A stretch of 64,000 bases of DNA from Treponema sp. Marseille-Q3903 (GTDB taxonomy: Bacteria; Spirochaetota; Spirochaetia; Treponematales; Treponemataceae). The notes under the pieces are model-generated. The model saw only the letters and a program-made list of their open reading frames with translations. It had not been told where the DNA came from and did no database searches. The translations under genes and the position numbers were made by a program. Position 1 is the first letter of the stretch. Every line of letters begins with the position of its first letter. Positions 1-9,359 of the stretch are shown piece by piece. The DNA lies in assembly GCF_014334335.1 (NCBI RefSeq), contig NZ_JACSEU010000001.1:496001-560000 (forward strand), read 5' to 3'.

Positions 1-3000
1 CCGTTGTGGTGTTGAAGTAACTCATTTCAAAGTTCGCCGTGAACGAACAGGTCATATTGAACTTGCAGCTCCTGTAAGTCATATCTGGTATTATCGTTCC
101 GTTCCAAGCCGCATGGGTCTTTTGCTTGACATGCAGGTTGCACAGCTTCGTTCTGTCCTTTACTACGAAAGGTACGTCGTGATTGAGCCGGGTGACACAG
201 ATTTGAAAAAAGGCGAACTGCTTACAGAAGAAAAGTATCAGGATTGTGTTGAACATTATGGAAACTCTTTTGTTGCAGATATGGGTGCTGAGGCAATTAA
301 AACTATGCTTGAACGCCTTGACCTCGATGAACTCGCAAAAGAGCTCCGTGCTAAGATGATTGAAAAAGGCGCAAAATCGGATAAGAGATTGCTTCGCCGT
401 ATTGAAATTGTCGAAAATTTCCGAGCATCTGGAAATAAAGTTTCGTGGATGATTCTCGATGTAATTCCGGTAATTCCTCCAGAGCTTCGCCCTATGGTTC
501 AGCTCGACGGTGGTCGTTTTGCGACATCGGATTTGAACGATTTGTACAGACGTGTGATAAACAGAAATAATCGTCTTAAGAGACTTCAGTCGCTTTCTGC
601 TCCTGATATCATAATTCGCAATGAAAAACGCATGCTCCAGGAAGCTGTTGATGCGCTGTTCGACAACACAAAACGTAAGAGAGCCGTAAAAGGAGCTTCT
701 AACCGTCCTCTTAAATCAATTTCTGATTTGCTCAAAGGTAAACAGGGACGTTTCCGATTGAACTTGCTTGGTAAACGTGTTGACTACTCAGGGCGTTCTG
801 TAATTGTTGTTGGACCTGAATTAAAATTGTGGCAGTGCGGTCTTCCTACAAAAATGGCACTCGAATTGTTCAAGCCGTTTTTGATGAAAAAACTCGTCGA
901 TAAGGACGTTGTTTGTAACATTAAAAAAGCAAAAATGCTCGTTGAACAGGAATCTCCGGAAGTTTATGCGATCCTTGACGAGGTTGTACGAGAGCATCCT
1001 GTTATGTTAAACCGAGCGCCAACTCTTCACCGACTTGGTATTCAGGCTTTTGAACCGGTTTTGGTAGAAGGTAAAGCTCTTAAGCTTCATCCTCTTGCTT
1101 GTAAAGCGTTTAACGCCGACTTTGATGGTGACCAGATGGCTATCCACGTTCCTCTTACACAGGCTGCACAGATGGAATGTTGGACATTGATGCTTTCTGC
1201 ACGTAACTTGCTTGACCCTGCTAACGGAAAGACAATCGTCGCTCCTTCTCAGGATATGGTACTTGGTATTTACTATATGACTGCCATTAAGCCGAATGCT
1301 AAAGGAACCGGAAAACGTTTTTCTACTCCTGAAGAAGTGCGAATGGCAGCTGAAGTCGGCGCAATTGAATGGCAGGCGCTCATAAAAGTTCCTGCTCCTA
1401 AAGATTCGTTCGACGCATCTTCTCTTAAAGTTAAAGGTGACGAAGGTTTTGTTCAGGGGACTCAGACTCCATTCAAAAAAGGAGATTTGATTGAAACTTC
1501 TGCCGGACGTCTTGCATTCAACGAAGCAATGCCTGATGAAATTGAATATGTAAACCGCCAGATGTTCGATAAATCTCTAAAAAAGATGATAGAACATGTT
1601 TATCATACGAAAGGTTCTTGGCTTACAATCAGGATGCATGACGCAATCAAAGATGTCGGTTACAAAAGCGCAACATTCTACGGTGCAACGCTTTGTATGA
1701 AAGATATCCTCGTGCCTGAAGCTAAGACTGAAATCATGAAAAAGGCTAACAAAGAAGCTGAAGATTACATCGCTCAGTATGAAAAAGGTGTCATCACCGG
1801 TGAAGAACGATATCAGAAAGTTACAAACCTTTGGGCTCGTACAAATGATAACTTGACTAAGATAATGATGGATAACCTTGAAAAAGATAAGCATGGATTC
1901 AATACAATCTACATGATGGCAAAATCAGGTGCCCGCGGTTCTCGCGGACAGATTTCGCAGCTTGCCGCAATGCGCGGTTTGATGACTAAGCCTAACGGAG
2001 ATATCATCGAACTTCCTATTAAATCAAATTTCTACGAAGGGCTTTCGGTTATAGAATACTTTATTTCAACAAACGCATCTCGTAAAGGTCTTTCTGATAC
2101 CGCTTTAAAGACAGCCGATGCAGGTTACATGACCCGCCGTCTCGTCGACGTTGCTCAGGATGTCGTTGTCAATGAAGAAGATTGTAAGACAATCAACGGT
2201 ATCGATTACTCTGCTATAAAAGAGGGCGATGAAGTAAAAGTTCCTCTTAGAGAAAGAATTGAAGGTCATTACACAATCGAACGTGTTGTCAATCCAAAAG
2301 GTGAATTGATTTGCGATGTAAACCAGTATATCGACGAAGAAATGGCTAAGAAGATTGAGGATGCCGGTGTTGAAAAAGTAAAACTCAGGACTGTACTCAC
2401 TTGTGAAGCTAAACACGGAATCTGTGTAAAATGCTACGGTAAAAACCTTGCAAGAAATAAAATTGTTGAAATCGGTGAGGCTGTAGGTATTATTGCAGCT
2501 CAATCAATCGGTCAGCCTGGTACTCAGTTGACACTTAGAACGTTCCACTCAGGTGGTGCTGCCGAAATGTCTACAGACGACAACAAAATTGTCCTCAAGT
2601 TCGATGCATTCATCAAGAGCGTCGAAGGAACTCATGTTGAAAAAGATGGAAAATGGCTGTTTACACGAAAAGGAAGCATGACAGTAATCCGTATTCTAGA
2701 CAAAATCAACATTGAAAAAGATGATAAAGTTCTTGTAGAAGACGGAACAAGCCTCATGCGCGGCGATGTTATCATGACTCACAAAGGCAAAAGCGTTGTG
2801 TCAGGATATATCGGACGAGTAAAAATCGACGGCGACATAATCTATATAATCAGCAAAGACCAGAAGATTGAAATTTCAAACGGTTCTTCAATTTTTGCAA
2901 AGGCTGGAAGCATTGTAAAAAAAGGCGAAACAATCGGTGAGTTTGAACAGTTTATTGAACCGATCATTGCCGAAAGCGACGGTTATATTCATTATGAAGA

Positions 3001-4078
3001 CGTAATTCTCGGCTCTACGCTTGAAGAAAAAGTCGACATTCAAACAGGAAAATCGGAACTATATATCACAGATTTGCATCTTGATATAAAGCAGCCACGC
3101 ATCGTGATTACAGATGAAGCGGGAAACCCTCAAGGTAACTACTTCTTGCCAGCAGGGGCAATCATCCTTGTTCATGACAAAGCTCCTGTAAAAGCCGGAG
3201 ATATGATTGCTAAAATGAACAAAGAGGCACAGAAATCTCAGGATATTACAGGTGGTCTTCCTCGTGTATCTGAATTGTTCGAAGCTCGCAAACCGAAAAA
3301 TCCTTGTGTACTTGCACAGATTTCCGGTACTGTTGAATTTAAGGACGTTCGCAAAGGAAAACGCGTAATCAACGTTACAGATGAATTCGGTAAAAAGTTT
3401 GAACACCTTGTTCCTCTTACAAAACGTATGATTGTCCGAGATGGCGATAAAGTTGAAGCTGGAGAGCAGCTGTGTGCAGGTTCTCCAAATCCACAGGATG
3501 TACTCGCAATACTCGGTGAAAATGCTTTGCAGAATTACCTGATGGATGAAATTCAGGCTGTATACCGTCAGCAAGGTGTTGATATCAATGATAAGCACAT
3601 CGGAATTATAGTTCGTCAGATGCTCCGCAAGGTAGAAATCATCGCCGTAGGAGATACAAAATTCATCTTTGGATTGCAGGTTGATAAATATAAGTTCCAT
3701 GAAGAAAACAACCGTGTAATCGCTGAAGGTGGTCAACCGGCAATCGGTCGTCCGATGTTCCAAGGTATTACAAAGGCTTCTCTAGGAGTTGATTCGTTTA
3801 TATCTGCTGCATCATTCCAGGAAACAACACGCGTCCTTACAAACGCCGCTATCTCTGGAGCTAAAGATGGTTTGCACGGTATCAAAGAAAATGTTGCAAT
3901 CGGTCACATGATTCCGGCAGGGACTGGAATTAAAAATTATCGGGGAATAAAGTTGTTCGATGACAGCGACAAAGACCTTGATGTTCAGATGAACGAAATT
4001 CTTGAAAAGCGCCGTCTCGAAGCAGAGACAGAATCAAAACTTGAAGAACCTAGTTTTGAAACTGACGACAACGACTGA
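1..4078 (+). CDS. rpoC: RNA polymerase subunit beta' (5' end outside window)
   Basis: Large catalytic subunit of RNA polymerase. The frame is open from base 2, so the gene starts upstream; the first visible residues ([20 protein letters not shown]) are the end of the N-terminal zinc finger. The active-site motif NADFDGD lies at 1112-1132. The second zinc site is near 2400-2440 ([11 protein letters not shown]), with its fourth cysteine upstream at about 2190 (EEDCKT). It is followed by the bridge/trigger region [19 protein letters not shown]. About 1,358 codons are visible and the C terminus is acidic, as is usual. It ends at TGA, followed by a strong terminator, so rpsL has its own promoter. 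Identity is certain. Confidence 0.98.
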   Translation, partial: RCGVEVTHFKVRRERTGHIELAAPVSHIWYYRSVPSRMGLLLDMQVAQLRSVLYYERYVVIEPGDTDLKKGELLTEEKYQDCVEHYGNSFVADMGAEAIKTMLERLDLDELAKELRAKMIEKGAKSDKRLLRRIEIVENFRASGNKVSWMILDVIPVIPPELRPMVQLDGGRFATSDLNDLYRRVINRNNRLKRLQSLSAPDIIIRNEKRMLQEAVDALFDNTKRKRAVKGASNRPLKSISDLLKGKQGRFRLNLLGKRVDYSGRSVIVVGPELKLWQCGLPTKMALELFKPFLMKKLVDKDVVCNIKKAKMLVEQESPEVYAILDEVVREHPVMLNRAPTLHRLGIQAFEPVLVEGKALKLHPLACKAFNADFDGDQMAIHVPLTQAAQMECWTLMLSARNLLDPANGKTIVAPSQDMVLGIYYMTAIKPNAKGTGKRFSTPEEVRMAAEVGAIEWQALIKVPAPKDSFDASSLKVKGDEGFVQGTQTPFKKGDLIETSAGRLAFNEAMPDEIEYVNRQMFDKSLKKMIEHVYHTKGSWLTIRMHDAIKDVGYKSATFYGATLCMKDILVPEAKTEIMKKANKEAEDYIAQYEKGVITGEERYQKVTNLWARTNDNLTKIMMDNLEKDKHGFNTIYMMAKSGARGSRGQISQLAAMRGLMTKPNGDIIELPIKSNFYEGLSVIEYFISTNASRKGLSDTALKTADAGYMTRRLVDVAQDVVVNEEDCKTINGIDYSAIKEGDEVKVPLRERIEGHYTIERVVNPKGELICDVNQYIDEEMAKKIEDAGVEKVKLRTVLTCEAKHGICVKCYGKNLARNKIVEIGEAVGIIAAQSIGQPGTQLTLRTFHSGGAAEMSTDDNKIVLKFDAFIKSVEGTHVEKDGKWLFTRKGSMTVIRILDKINIEKDDKVLVEDGTSLMRGDVIMTHKGKSVVSGYIGRVKIDGDIIYIISKDQKIEISNGSSIFAKAGSIVKKGETIGEFEQFIEPIIAESDGYIHYEDVILGSTLEEKVDIQTGKSELYITDLHLDIKQPRIVITDEAGNPQGNYFLPAGAIILVHDKAPVKAGDMIAKMNKEAQKSQDITGGLPRVSELFEARKPKNPCVLAQISGTVEFKDVRKGKRVINVTDEFGKKFEHLVPLTKRMIVRDGDKVEAGEQLCAGSPNPQDVLAILGENALQNYLMDEIQAVYRQQGVDINDKHIGIIVRQMLRKVEIIAVGDTKFIFGLQVDKYKFHEENNRVIAEGGQPAIGRPMFQGITKASLGVDSFISAASFQETTRVLTNAAISGAKDGLHGIKENVAIGHMIPAGTGIKNYRGIKLFDDSDKDLDVQMNEILEKRRLEAETESKLEEPSFETDDND

Positions 4079-4123
4079 TTTTTTTGCAATGTGAAAAATT
4101 GTGCAAAATAGCCGAATAAACTG

Positions 4124-4157
4124 AAAATCCGCCGGAATTGCACCCGGCGGATTTTTT
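4124..4157 (+). terminator. Intrinsic terminator after rpoC
   Basis: A perfect 12-bp stem (4124-4135 with 4144-4155) around a short loop is followed by a T run. It separates rpoC from rpsL-rpsG. Confidence 0.9.
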
Positions 4158-4296
4158 TATGTATACAACAGATGATTTTCAAAACGGTAAAAACAGTCAG
4201 ATTTTCATCGTGTTCCCTATAAGACGAATATATACCGAAAATATCATGAGTTGCTGATAAAATATCATAAGTTGTTGACATTTACATCGAATTTAG

Positions 4297-4325
4297 TTGA
4301 ATTCATTTTGTGAATTTTATATAAT
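4297..4325 (+). promoter_or_regulatory. Promoter of rpsL-rpsG
   Basis: TTGAAT (4297-4302), 17 bp, then a perfect TATAAT (4320-4325). It lies 73 bases upstream of rpsL and downstream of the rpoC terminator. The tuf promoter has a very similar -35 and the same spacing. Confidence 0.7.
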
Positions 4326-4335
4326 CTTTAAACCT

Positions 4336-4390
4336 ATCCCCATAAAGGGATTTTTATAACTTCCGGGGTGCTGACCGGAAATAACAGGAG
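4336..4390 (+). promoter_or_regulatory. rpsL leader with two hairpins
   Basis: The first hairpin is ATCCC(4336-4340)/GGGAT(4347-4351) followed by TTTTAT, a small terminator-like structure. The second is TTCCGG(4361-4366)/CCGGAA(4375-4380), five bases before the SD AGGAG (4386-4390). The spacing suggests attenuation or ribosomal-protein autoregulation. That role is inference; the hairpins are read directly. Confidence 0.5.
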
Positions 4391-4398
4391 AATAGGCG

Positions 4399-4773
4399 AT
4401 GCCTACAATTAATCAATTAATTCATCAGGGTCGTAAAACTGCTGCTAACAGGACTAAAGCTCCCGCACTTGATTCTTGTCCGCAGAAACGTGGAGTTTGT
4501 ACACGTGTTATGACTATGACACCTAAAAAACCAAACTCAGCTCTTCGTAAGATTGCTCGTGTTCGTTTGTCAAATGGTATTGAAGTTACTGCATATATTC
4601 CTGGTATTGGACATAACTTGCAGGAACACTCGGTTGTATTAGTACGCGGTGGTCGTGTAAAAGACCTTCCTGGTGTACGCTATCACATTATTCGTGGTAC
4701 AAAAGATACTCTTGGCGTTGAAGATCGCAAACGCGGTCGTTCAAAATATGGTGCTAAGAAACCAAAGGCTTAA
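4399..4773 (+). CDS. rpsL: 30S ribosomal protein S12
   Basis: S12 of the decoding centre, 124 aa, full length. The conserved [10 protein letters not shown] and [12 protein letters not shown] loops are intact. Both lysines at which streptomycin-resistance changes usually occur are present, so the sequence is wild type there. The start is supported by AGGAG eight bases upstream. It is followed by rpsG after 12 bases; fusA and tuf do not follow, so this is a shortened str operon. Confidence 0.98.
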   Translation: MPTINQLIHQGRKTAANRTKAPALDSCPQKRGVCTRVMTMTPKKPNSALRKIARVRLSNGIEVTAYIPGIGHNLQEHSVVLVRGGRVKDLPGVRYHIIRGTKDTLGVEDRKRGRSKYGAKKPKA

Positions 4774-4785
4774 TGGAGGACTAAG

Positions 4786-5256
4786 ATGGGAAGACATAAA
4801 AAATCAATCGAACGTCCATTGATGCCGGATGTTAAATACAATTCAAAAGTAGTTTCAAAGTTCGTGTGCCGTATGATGTTGGACGGAAAAAAAGATACTT
4901 GCACTAAACTTGTTTATCAAGCAATGGATAATCTCAAAGCCAAAACTGAAAAAGATCCTTTAGAGGTGCTTCTCAAGGCTCTTGAAAATGTAAAACCGAT
5001 GGTTGAAGTAAAATCTCGCCGTGTTGGTGGTGCAACATATCAAGTTCCAATGGAAATCCGCGAGACACGCCGTGAAGCACTTGCTATGCGATGGATTATC
5101 GAAGCTGCTCGTTCAAGAAGCGGACACGGTATGGCAGAAACGTTGGCTGCAGAACTCCTTGATGCTTACAATAATACCGGTACAGCATATAAGAAGCGTG
5201 AAGATGTTCACAAAATGGCTGAAGCAAACAAAGCTTTTGCTCATTACAGATGGTAG
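4786..5256 (+). CDS. rpsG: 30S ribosomal protein S7
   Basis: S7, 156 aa, primary 16S rRNA binder of the small-subunit head. It shows the family features GRHK...[30 protein letters not shown] and [12 protein letters not shown]. The start follows TGGAGGACTAAG. It is the second and last gene of the rpsL operon: a 14-bp terminator stem lies 37 bases after the stop. Confidence 0.98.
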   Translation: MGRHKKSIERPLMPDVKYNSKVVSKFVCRMMLDGKKDTCTKLVYQAMDNLKAKTEKDPLEVLLKALENVKPMVEVKSRRVGGATYQVPMEIRETRREALAMRWIIEAARSRSGHGMAETLAAELLDAYNNTGTAYKKREDVHKMAEANKAFAHYRW

Positions 5257-5292
5257 TTTTATAAACTGCGACATCGCGAAATACCGGATAAT

Positions 5293-5336
5293 AAAAGGGC
5301 TGATTTATAAGAATGCTTACAAATCGGCTCTTTTTT
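5293..5336 (+). terminator. Terminator after rpsG
   Basis: A 14-bp stem with two G-U pairs (5293-5306 with 5321-5334) runs into a T tract. It rules out starting the next gene at the in-frame ATG at 5313, which sits in the loop. Confidence 0.85.
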
Positions 5337-5366
5337 ATTTTAAACATATCAATTAAAATCGAGCCT

Positions 5367-6329
5367 ATGGTTCTAAAGATAATCAATTCTGTAAAAATAA
5401 TACTCGCCGCGATAATTGCAATTTTAATCGCTCGTCTTTTGAAACTAGATTATGCGATTGCGGCGGGAATTGTTGCGATTCTGTCTGTTCAACCGACAAA
5501 AAGAGAAACTCTCAAAACAGGACTCTCGCGTTTTTATGCGTTTGTTATCGCACTCGTCATATCGTATTTCTGCTATCACCTGATTGGGTTTACAACTCTT
5601 GCATTTTTTATTTACGTTATACTTTTTATTTTTATCTGTCAGATTTTCGGCTGGCATTCTGCAATGGCAATGGATTCGGTTTTAATATCTCATTTTATTA
5701 ATTTTGGTCGGATGGGCTTTGCCGAAATAAAAAATGAAATTCTTCTTTTTGTAATCGGGGTTGGTATGGGTGTCATTGCAAATCTCACTCTGCGAAAAAA
5801 AGCGAGTTACATTGAACAGCTAAAAACGGAAGCTGATGATTTGATTCGGCAGACACTTTGCGGGATGTCAAAACGCATTTTAGATATAAATTTTGTTGAT
5901 GATGACGAGAAATGCTTTGAAAAACTCGATGCCGCAATAACAAAGGCAGAGATAATCGCTGCAGAAAACTATAATAATCAGTTTTGTAAAAAAGATGTCT
6001 ACGATTTGGAATATATTGCGATGCGCAAAGAACAGAAAGAAGTCTTGATTGAAATTTTTAAATGCATTGTCGAATTGAAGACTGTCCCTAAAACTGCAAA
6101 CCTCGTCTCGGAATTCCTAAAAAAAGTCAGCGTTGAGTACGAAAAAAATAACGATGTTGAAGAACTGCTCAAAGAGTTGCACTCAATTCAGAATATGATG
6201 AAAGAAAAGCCTCTGCCGGTCGAACGTTTGGAGTTTGAAGACAGGGCAATTCTGTTTATGATTCTTAAAAGGACTGAAGAATTTCTTGGAATTAAAAATC
6301 GGTTTATGAAAAATCTACTCCAACTCTAA
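5367..6329 (+). CDS. Aromatic acid exporter family (DUF939-like) membrane protein
   Basis: 320 aa. The first ~150 residues hold about four to five hydrophobic helices, including the motif AAGIVAILSVQPTKRETLKTG typical of the ArAE_1/DUF939 family in its opening part. The C-terminal ~170 residues are soluble, charged and helical, like the ArAE_1_C domain. Family members are thought to export aromatic acids or similar solutes, but the substrate here is unknown. I chose ATG 5367 because the earlier ATG lies in the terminator loop; no strong SD precedes it. It is monocistronic, between rpsG and the AT-rich lipoprotein genes. Confidence 0.75.
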   Translation: MVLKIINSVKIILAAIIAILIARLLKLDYAIAAGIVAILSVQPTKRETLKTGLSRFYAFVIALVISYFCYHLIGFTTLAFFIYVILFIFICQIFGWHSAMAMDSVLISHFINFGRMGFAEIKNEILLFVIGVGMGVIANLTLRKKASYIEQLKTEADDLIRQTLCGMSKRILDINFVDDDEKCFEKLDAAITKAEIIAAENYNNQFCKKDVYDLEYIAMRKEQKEVLIEIFKCIVELKTVPKTANLVSEFLKKVSVEYEKNNDVEELLKELHSIQNMMKEKPLPVERLEFEDRAILFMILKRTEEFLGIKNRFMKNLLQL

Positions 6330-6532
6330 TTTAAAGCCATTTCTTCCATTGATTATTAATTATTTGTCAGAGACGGTGCAAGTCTTATTACACCAATTAT
6401 AATTTTCAGAATTATCCGTAGAGTTAATTCAGGAATAACAACTTTCTTATCTTTTTTTTTCTGCGAGATTTGCGGTGAACCACAAATCTTAAAGACTTGT
6501 TCATCTTCACGTCTTGTGAAAATAATCAATCC

Positions 6533-6560
6533 TTGCAATAATTCAAAAATCGTTTATAAT
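6533..6560 (+). promoter_or_regulatory. Promoter of the YiiX-like lipoprotein operon
   Basis: TTGCAA (6533-6538), 16 bp, TATAAT (6555-6560), followed by the SD AAGGAGAG before ATG 6587. The preceding 200 bases hold no convincing gene. Confidence 0.65.
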
Positions 6561-6586
6561 TGTCTTAACATAAGAAGGAGAGAGTT

Positions 6587-7942
6587 ATGGGAAGAATTAA
6601 ATTATTTACAGTCATTTTACTGCCTTTTTTGGTATTCATTAGTTGTTCTCAAAGTATTTTAGATAATACAAAATCCACAAAAAGTGAAATAGAAATAAAT
6701 GAAGATTCTATTTCCAAGAAATTTTATACAAAAAATTTAACTAAAAATTTTACTTCATTTTTAGAAAATCCCACTGCCATATCCGGCAGAACTGCTGCTG
6801 ATGGACTGTCTGAAGAATGTCTCTTTGCAGAAATATGGAATGATCTAACAGAAGAAGAACAGAATATGTTATTAGAAAACGCAGCTAATCTTGAGGTATC
6901 AAAAGACTCCTTGCTATCAATAAAAAACGATTCACCTGCAAGCCGAGCTGCATTAAATGGCGATACAACAGAGATTGATTCAATAGCTGCTATTTATTCA
7001 TATAATGAATGGTTAAACGATTATTTTGGAAGTTATATGACTACATTAACGATTGAAGATGAAGAATCAAAAATATCTCATGAAACGATGCCTGCAAATC
7101 TTGCAATTGAATATTTATCAAAACTCAAAAAATGGAATGAAATAGAAAATATTTTATTAAATTTAAATTCAGAATTAACAGTTAATGATGTAAAAATAAA
7201 ATATAATGAAATGATCTCATATTTAGAATTGCCACAGAATACGAATATTTCCAGCAGAGCCTCTATAACTATAGGTTATCAGCAAGAGCCTATAAGAGAA
7301 CGGGTAGGAGAATCATTAAGTGATGGAACTATTCTTTTAACTTGTTTTAAAAAGAAAGCTTTTCCAATAATAGGTGGTGATTGGGCTCATGCAGGAATTT
7401 TTTCAAAAGCTGCTTTTGAAAAAAATGGAAGAAAAGATTTTGGACATTGTGTCTATACAGCACAACCTAATGGATATGATAATTTCCCGGATTTTATGAA
7501 ACCGGACAGACAAAATCATTGTTGTCTTGACACGATTTGTATGTATTCATATCAAAAGAAGATGGCAACCATGATTCCGAAAAATTACAGTGAGGCTAAA
7601 GCCGGTGAAGCTGTAAAATACGCAAAAGAAGCTTTTTATGATCATGAAGATGAAGAATATCATATTCCAATATTTGAATTTTTTAGGGTTGGAGATACAA
7701 GTCATGATATGACTGTAAAAAATCCCTATTGCTCTAAAGTTGTTTATAGTGCATGGAATAAAGCTGGGATAAATCTTGATAGTAATAAAACTTGTGGAAA
7801 TATTATTTCTCCGGATGATATATATGGAAGTGCCTACAATAGATATTTTACCATTACTTTAAAAATATTATGGTGGTCAAAATCATGGACTGTTCAGACT
7901 TATAATGCAACTTCCGTAATTCTGACAAATGAGAGACAATAA
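6587..7942 (+). CDS. Lipoprotein with permuted papain-like (YiiX/C92-type) amidase domain
   Basis: 451 aa with signal peptide and lipobox LVFISC (Cys20), so it is probably anchored in the envelope. Residues ~25-230 are charged, helical and unrecognised. From ~245 the order of motifs fits permuted NlpC/P60 (YiiX/YaeF, peptidase C92-like) folds: DGTILLTCFKK, then GGDWAHAGIFS (candidate His268), then NPYCSKVVYSAWNKAG (candidate nucleophile Cys382). In that family the His precedes the Cys. Such enzymes act on amide or acyl bonds in lipids or peptidoglycan; the substrate here is unknown. It is markedly AT-rich (TTA, AAA, ATT codons) and overlaps the next gene by one base (TAATG). Family assignment rests on motif order, not on a search. 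Confidence 0.7.
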   Translation: MGRIKLFTVILLPFLVFISCSQSILDNTKSTKSEIEINEDSISKKFYTKNLTKNFTSFLENPTAISGRTAADGLSEECLFAEIWNDLTEEEQNMLLENAANLEVSKDSLLSIKNDSPASRAALNGDTTEIDSIAAIYSYNEWLNDYFGSYMTTLTIEDEESKISHETMPANLAIEYLSKLKKWNEIENILLNLNSELTVNDVKIKYNEMISYLELPQNTNISSRASITIGYQQEPIRERVGESLSDGTILLTCFKKKAFPIIGGDWAHAGIFSKAAFEKNGRKDFGHCVYTAQPNGYDNFPDFMKPDRQNHCCLDTICMYSYQKKMATMIPKNYSEAKAGEAVKYAKEAFYDHEDEEYHIPIFEFFRVGDTSHDMTVKNPYCSKVVYSAWNKAGINLDSNKTCGNIISPDDIYGSAYNRYFTITLKILWWSKSWTVQTYNATSVILTNERQ

Positions 7943-9189
7943 TGAGAAAATATAGAATATTTTTACTTATCACATTGATTGTGATTCCAACGATTTCCTG
8001 CTGTTATTTTTCACCGAATTTAAAAAAAGACAGTGAGTTAATTACAGACTTTGAACCATTAGAATGGAGTGATGACTATGTTTTTGGAACTACATTTTAT
8101 CCACCGCGCATTTCAGCATGGAATTCCTGTGACAATAGGCTGATAAGACATTATGATTTTTTTAAATCAGAAAGTGAAAGCGAGTTATTTAATGGTAATG
8201 GCAGGTGGTTAAGAATTGTAACAATGCAGATTATTAAAAAAAGTATCTGGTGTATAACCACTGCCAATCAATGCAGCCTGGTAAAAATTGATATCGAAAC
8301 CGGTAAAATTACGTTTATAGATTTAAAGAAGAGTTATGAGCAGCTTGAATATATTCCTGAAGCAAATAATGGAAAAGGAGCTGTGCTGGTTGTTCCATAT
8401 GCTCAATATAAGACAGATTTCCAAATTAAACTCTTTAATTTGGATGGCAGTTTGCTTGCAACTTATAATATTCAGGCTTCAGACTTAGATATTCTTACAG
8501 CTACAGGGCAATATAAAAATGGCGCATATTATTTTTGTGCAAGTACACATAAGTATGTAAAAACCGATGAAACATCAGATGGTATTTATAAAATTATTAA
8601 ATTAGATTTGGAATCATATACAAATGAAGTTATAGTATTAAATACAGAAAAAGTTATTGGTAAAAATTTTATAAAAAATAATTTTCCACAATTATATGAC
8701 AAAGAGTATCTTACGTCATTTTCTGTAAAAAATAGGAACTCTTTAAGTAATAGTTACATGATTGCCATTGATTTTATAAAAGATGATGTAGGACGTTTTT
8801 TATTTGAAACAGATGATTTAGTATCCGGAAATTATATTTATACAGGTTCAAATATTATTTATTCAAATGACAATATAAAAATTTTTCCTCTCAGATATTA
8901 TAAATACGATAGTCAATATATTATGATTGGTAATTCTGGAGATGATTTATATTCTATTTTTTTTGATAATTCTGTAAAAGAAACGTTCTTCATGCCTAAT
9001 GCTGGAATTATCTTTATGGATTCAAAAGATGATGCCGTATGGTGTTCTAAGAATGCATACAGCTATTCTAAGGAATTAAAAAAATGGGAGTTTGAAAAAG
9101 AAGGTATATATAAAGTAAACTTAAAAAATAAAGATGTGTCTCTTTATTTTAGTGATGGAACATCTATTCCGGTATTGCAAACGCACTGA
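7942..9189 (+). CDS. Hypothetical lipoprotein, propeller-like
   Basis: 415 aa. Signal peptide with lipobox PTISC at ~20. The mature part is rich in beta-strand-like stretches and repeats of the form LVKIDIETGKI, IKLFNLDGSLLATY and IYKIIKLDLESYTNEV, which suggests a beta-propeller, but no named family is recognised. The start overlaps the upstream stop, so it is translationally coupled to the YiiX-like lipoprotein and likely works with it in the envelope. It shares that gene's AT-rich codon use, unlike the rest of the window, suggesting a shared recent origin or relaxed composition. Confidence 0.65.
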   Translation: MRKYRIFLLITLIVIPTISCCYFSPNLKKDSELITDFEPLEWSDDYVFGTTFYPPRISAWNSCDNRLIRHYDFFKSESESELFNGNGRWLRIVTMQIIKKSIWCITTANQCSLVKIDIETGKITFIDLKKSYEQLEYIPEANNGKGAVLVVPYAQYKTDFQIKLFNLDGSLLATYNIQASDLDILTATGQYKNGAYYFCASTHKYVKTDETSDGIYKIIKLDLESYTNEVIVLNTEKVIGKNFIKNNFPQLYDKEYLTSFSVKNRNSLSNSYMIAIDFIKDDVGRFLFETDDLVSGNYIYTGSNIIYSNDNIKIFPLRYYKYDSQYIMIGNSGDDLYSIFFDNSVKETFFMPNAGIIFMDSKDDAVWCSKNAYSYSKELKKWEFEKEGIYKVNLKNKDVSLYFSDGTSIPVLQTH

Positions 9190-9204
9190 CTTTATATTTT
9201 GCAT

Positions 9205-9224
9205 ACTGCCGGGAGGCAGTTTTA
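9205..9224 (+). terminator. Short terminator after the lipoprotein pair
   Basis: ACTGCC (9205-9210), GGGA loop, GGCAGT (9215-9220), then T residues. Confidence 0.6.
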
Positions 9225-9246
9225 TATACTTGAGTCTTAATTAATC

Positions 9247-9295
9247 AAAATAGACCTTCTTAATAATATAAAAAATAATTGAGGAGGTCTATTTT
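9247..9295. terminator. Long AT-rich hairpin between convergent genes
   Basis: An 18-bp stem with two G-U pairs (9247-9264 with 9278-9295) is flanked by A/T runs on both sides. It is suitable as a terminator in either orientation between the + lipoprotein operon and the - amylase gene. Its 3' arm contains AGGAGG, nine bases before a possible small ORF (9297-9359). Confidence 0.7.
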
Positions 9296-9296
9296 A

Positions 9297-9359
9297 ATGC
9301 TAAAAAAAAGTGCGCATACTCCATGTAATATGAAAAATTCTGCCGGGAGAAAATTTTAG
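9297..9359 (+). CDS. Possible 20-residue small ORF with sequestered ribosome site
   Basis: ATG at 9297 with a perfect AGGAGG nine bases upstream opens a 20-codon frame ending in TAG, overlapping the amylase 3' end antisense by four bases. The peptide is basic (Lys/Arg/His) with one Cys and is not hydrophobic. The SD is fully paired in the 18-bp hairpin. It may be chance, because terminator stems can contain such strings. I report it only because SD, spacing and start all fit. Confidence 0.2.
   Translation: MLKKSAHTPCNMKNSAGRKF

Noticed and set aside
3059-3763. A 234-codon open frame antisense to rpoC
   Set aside because: Lies wholly inside a certain gene, has Cys/Phe-rich antisense-like composition and no SD or promoter.
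5313-5366. Earlier start for the DUF939-like gene
   Set aside because: The ATG lies in the loop of the rpsG terminator and would add residues encoded by the terminator stem.
6356-6538. A 60-codon - strand frame in the gap before the YiiX-like gene
   Set aside because: TTG start without SD, and its beginning overlaps the promoter of the + strand gene; no family resemblance.
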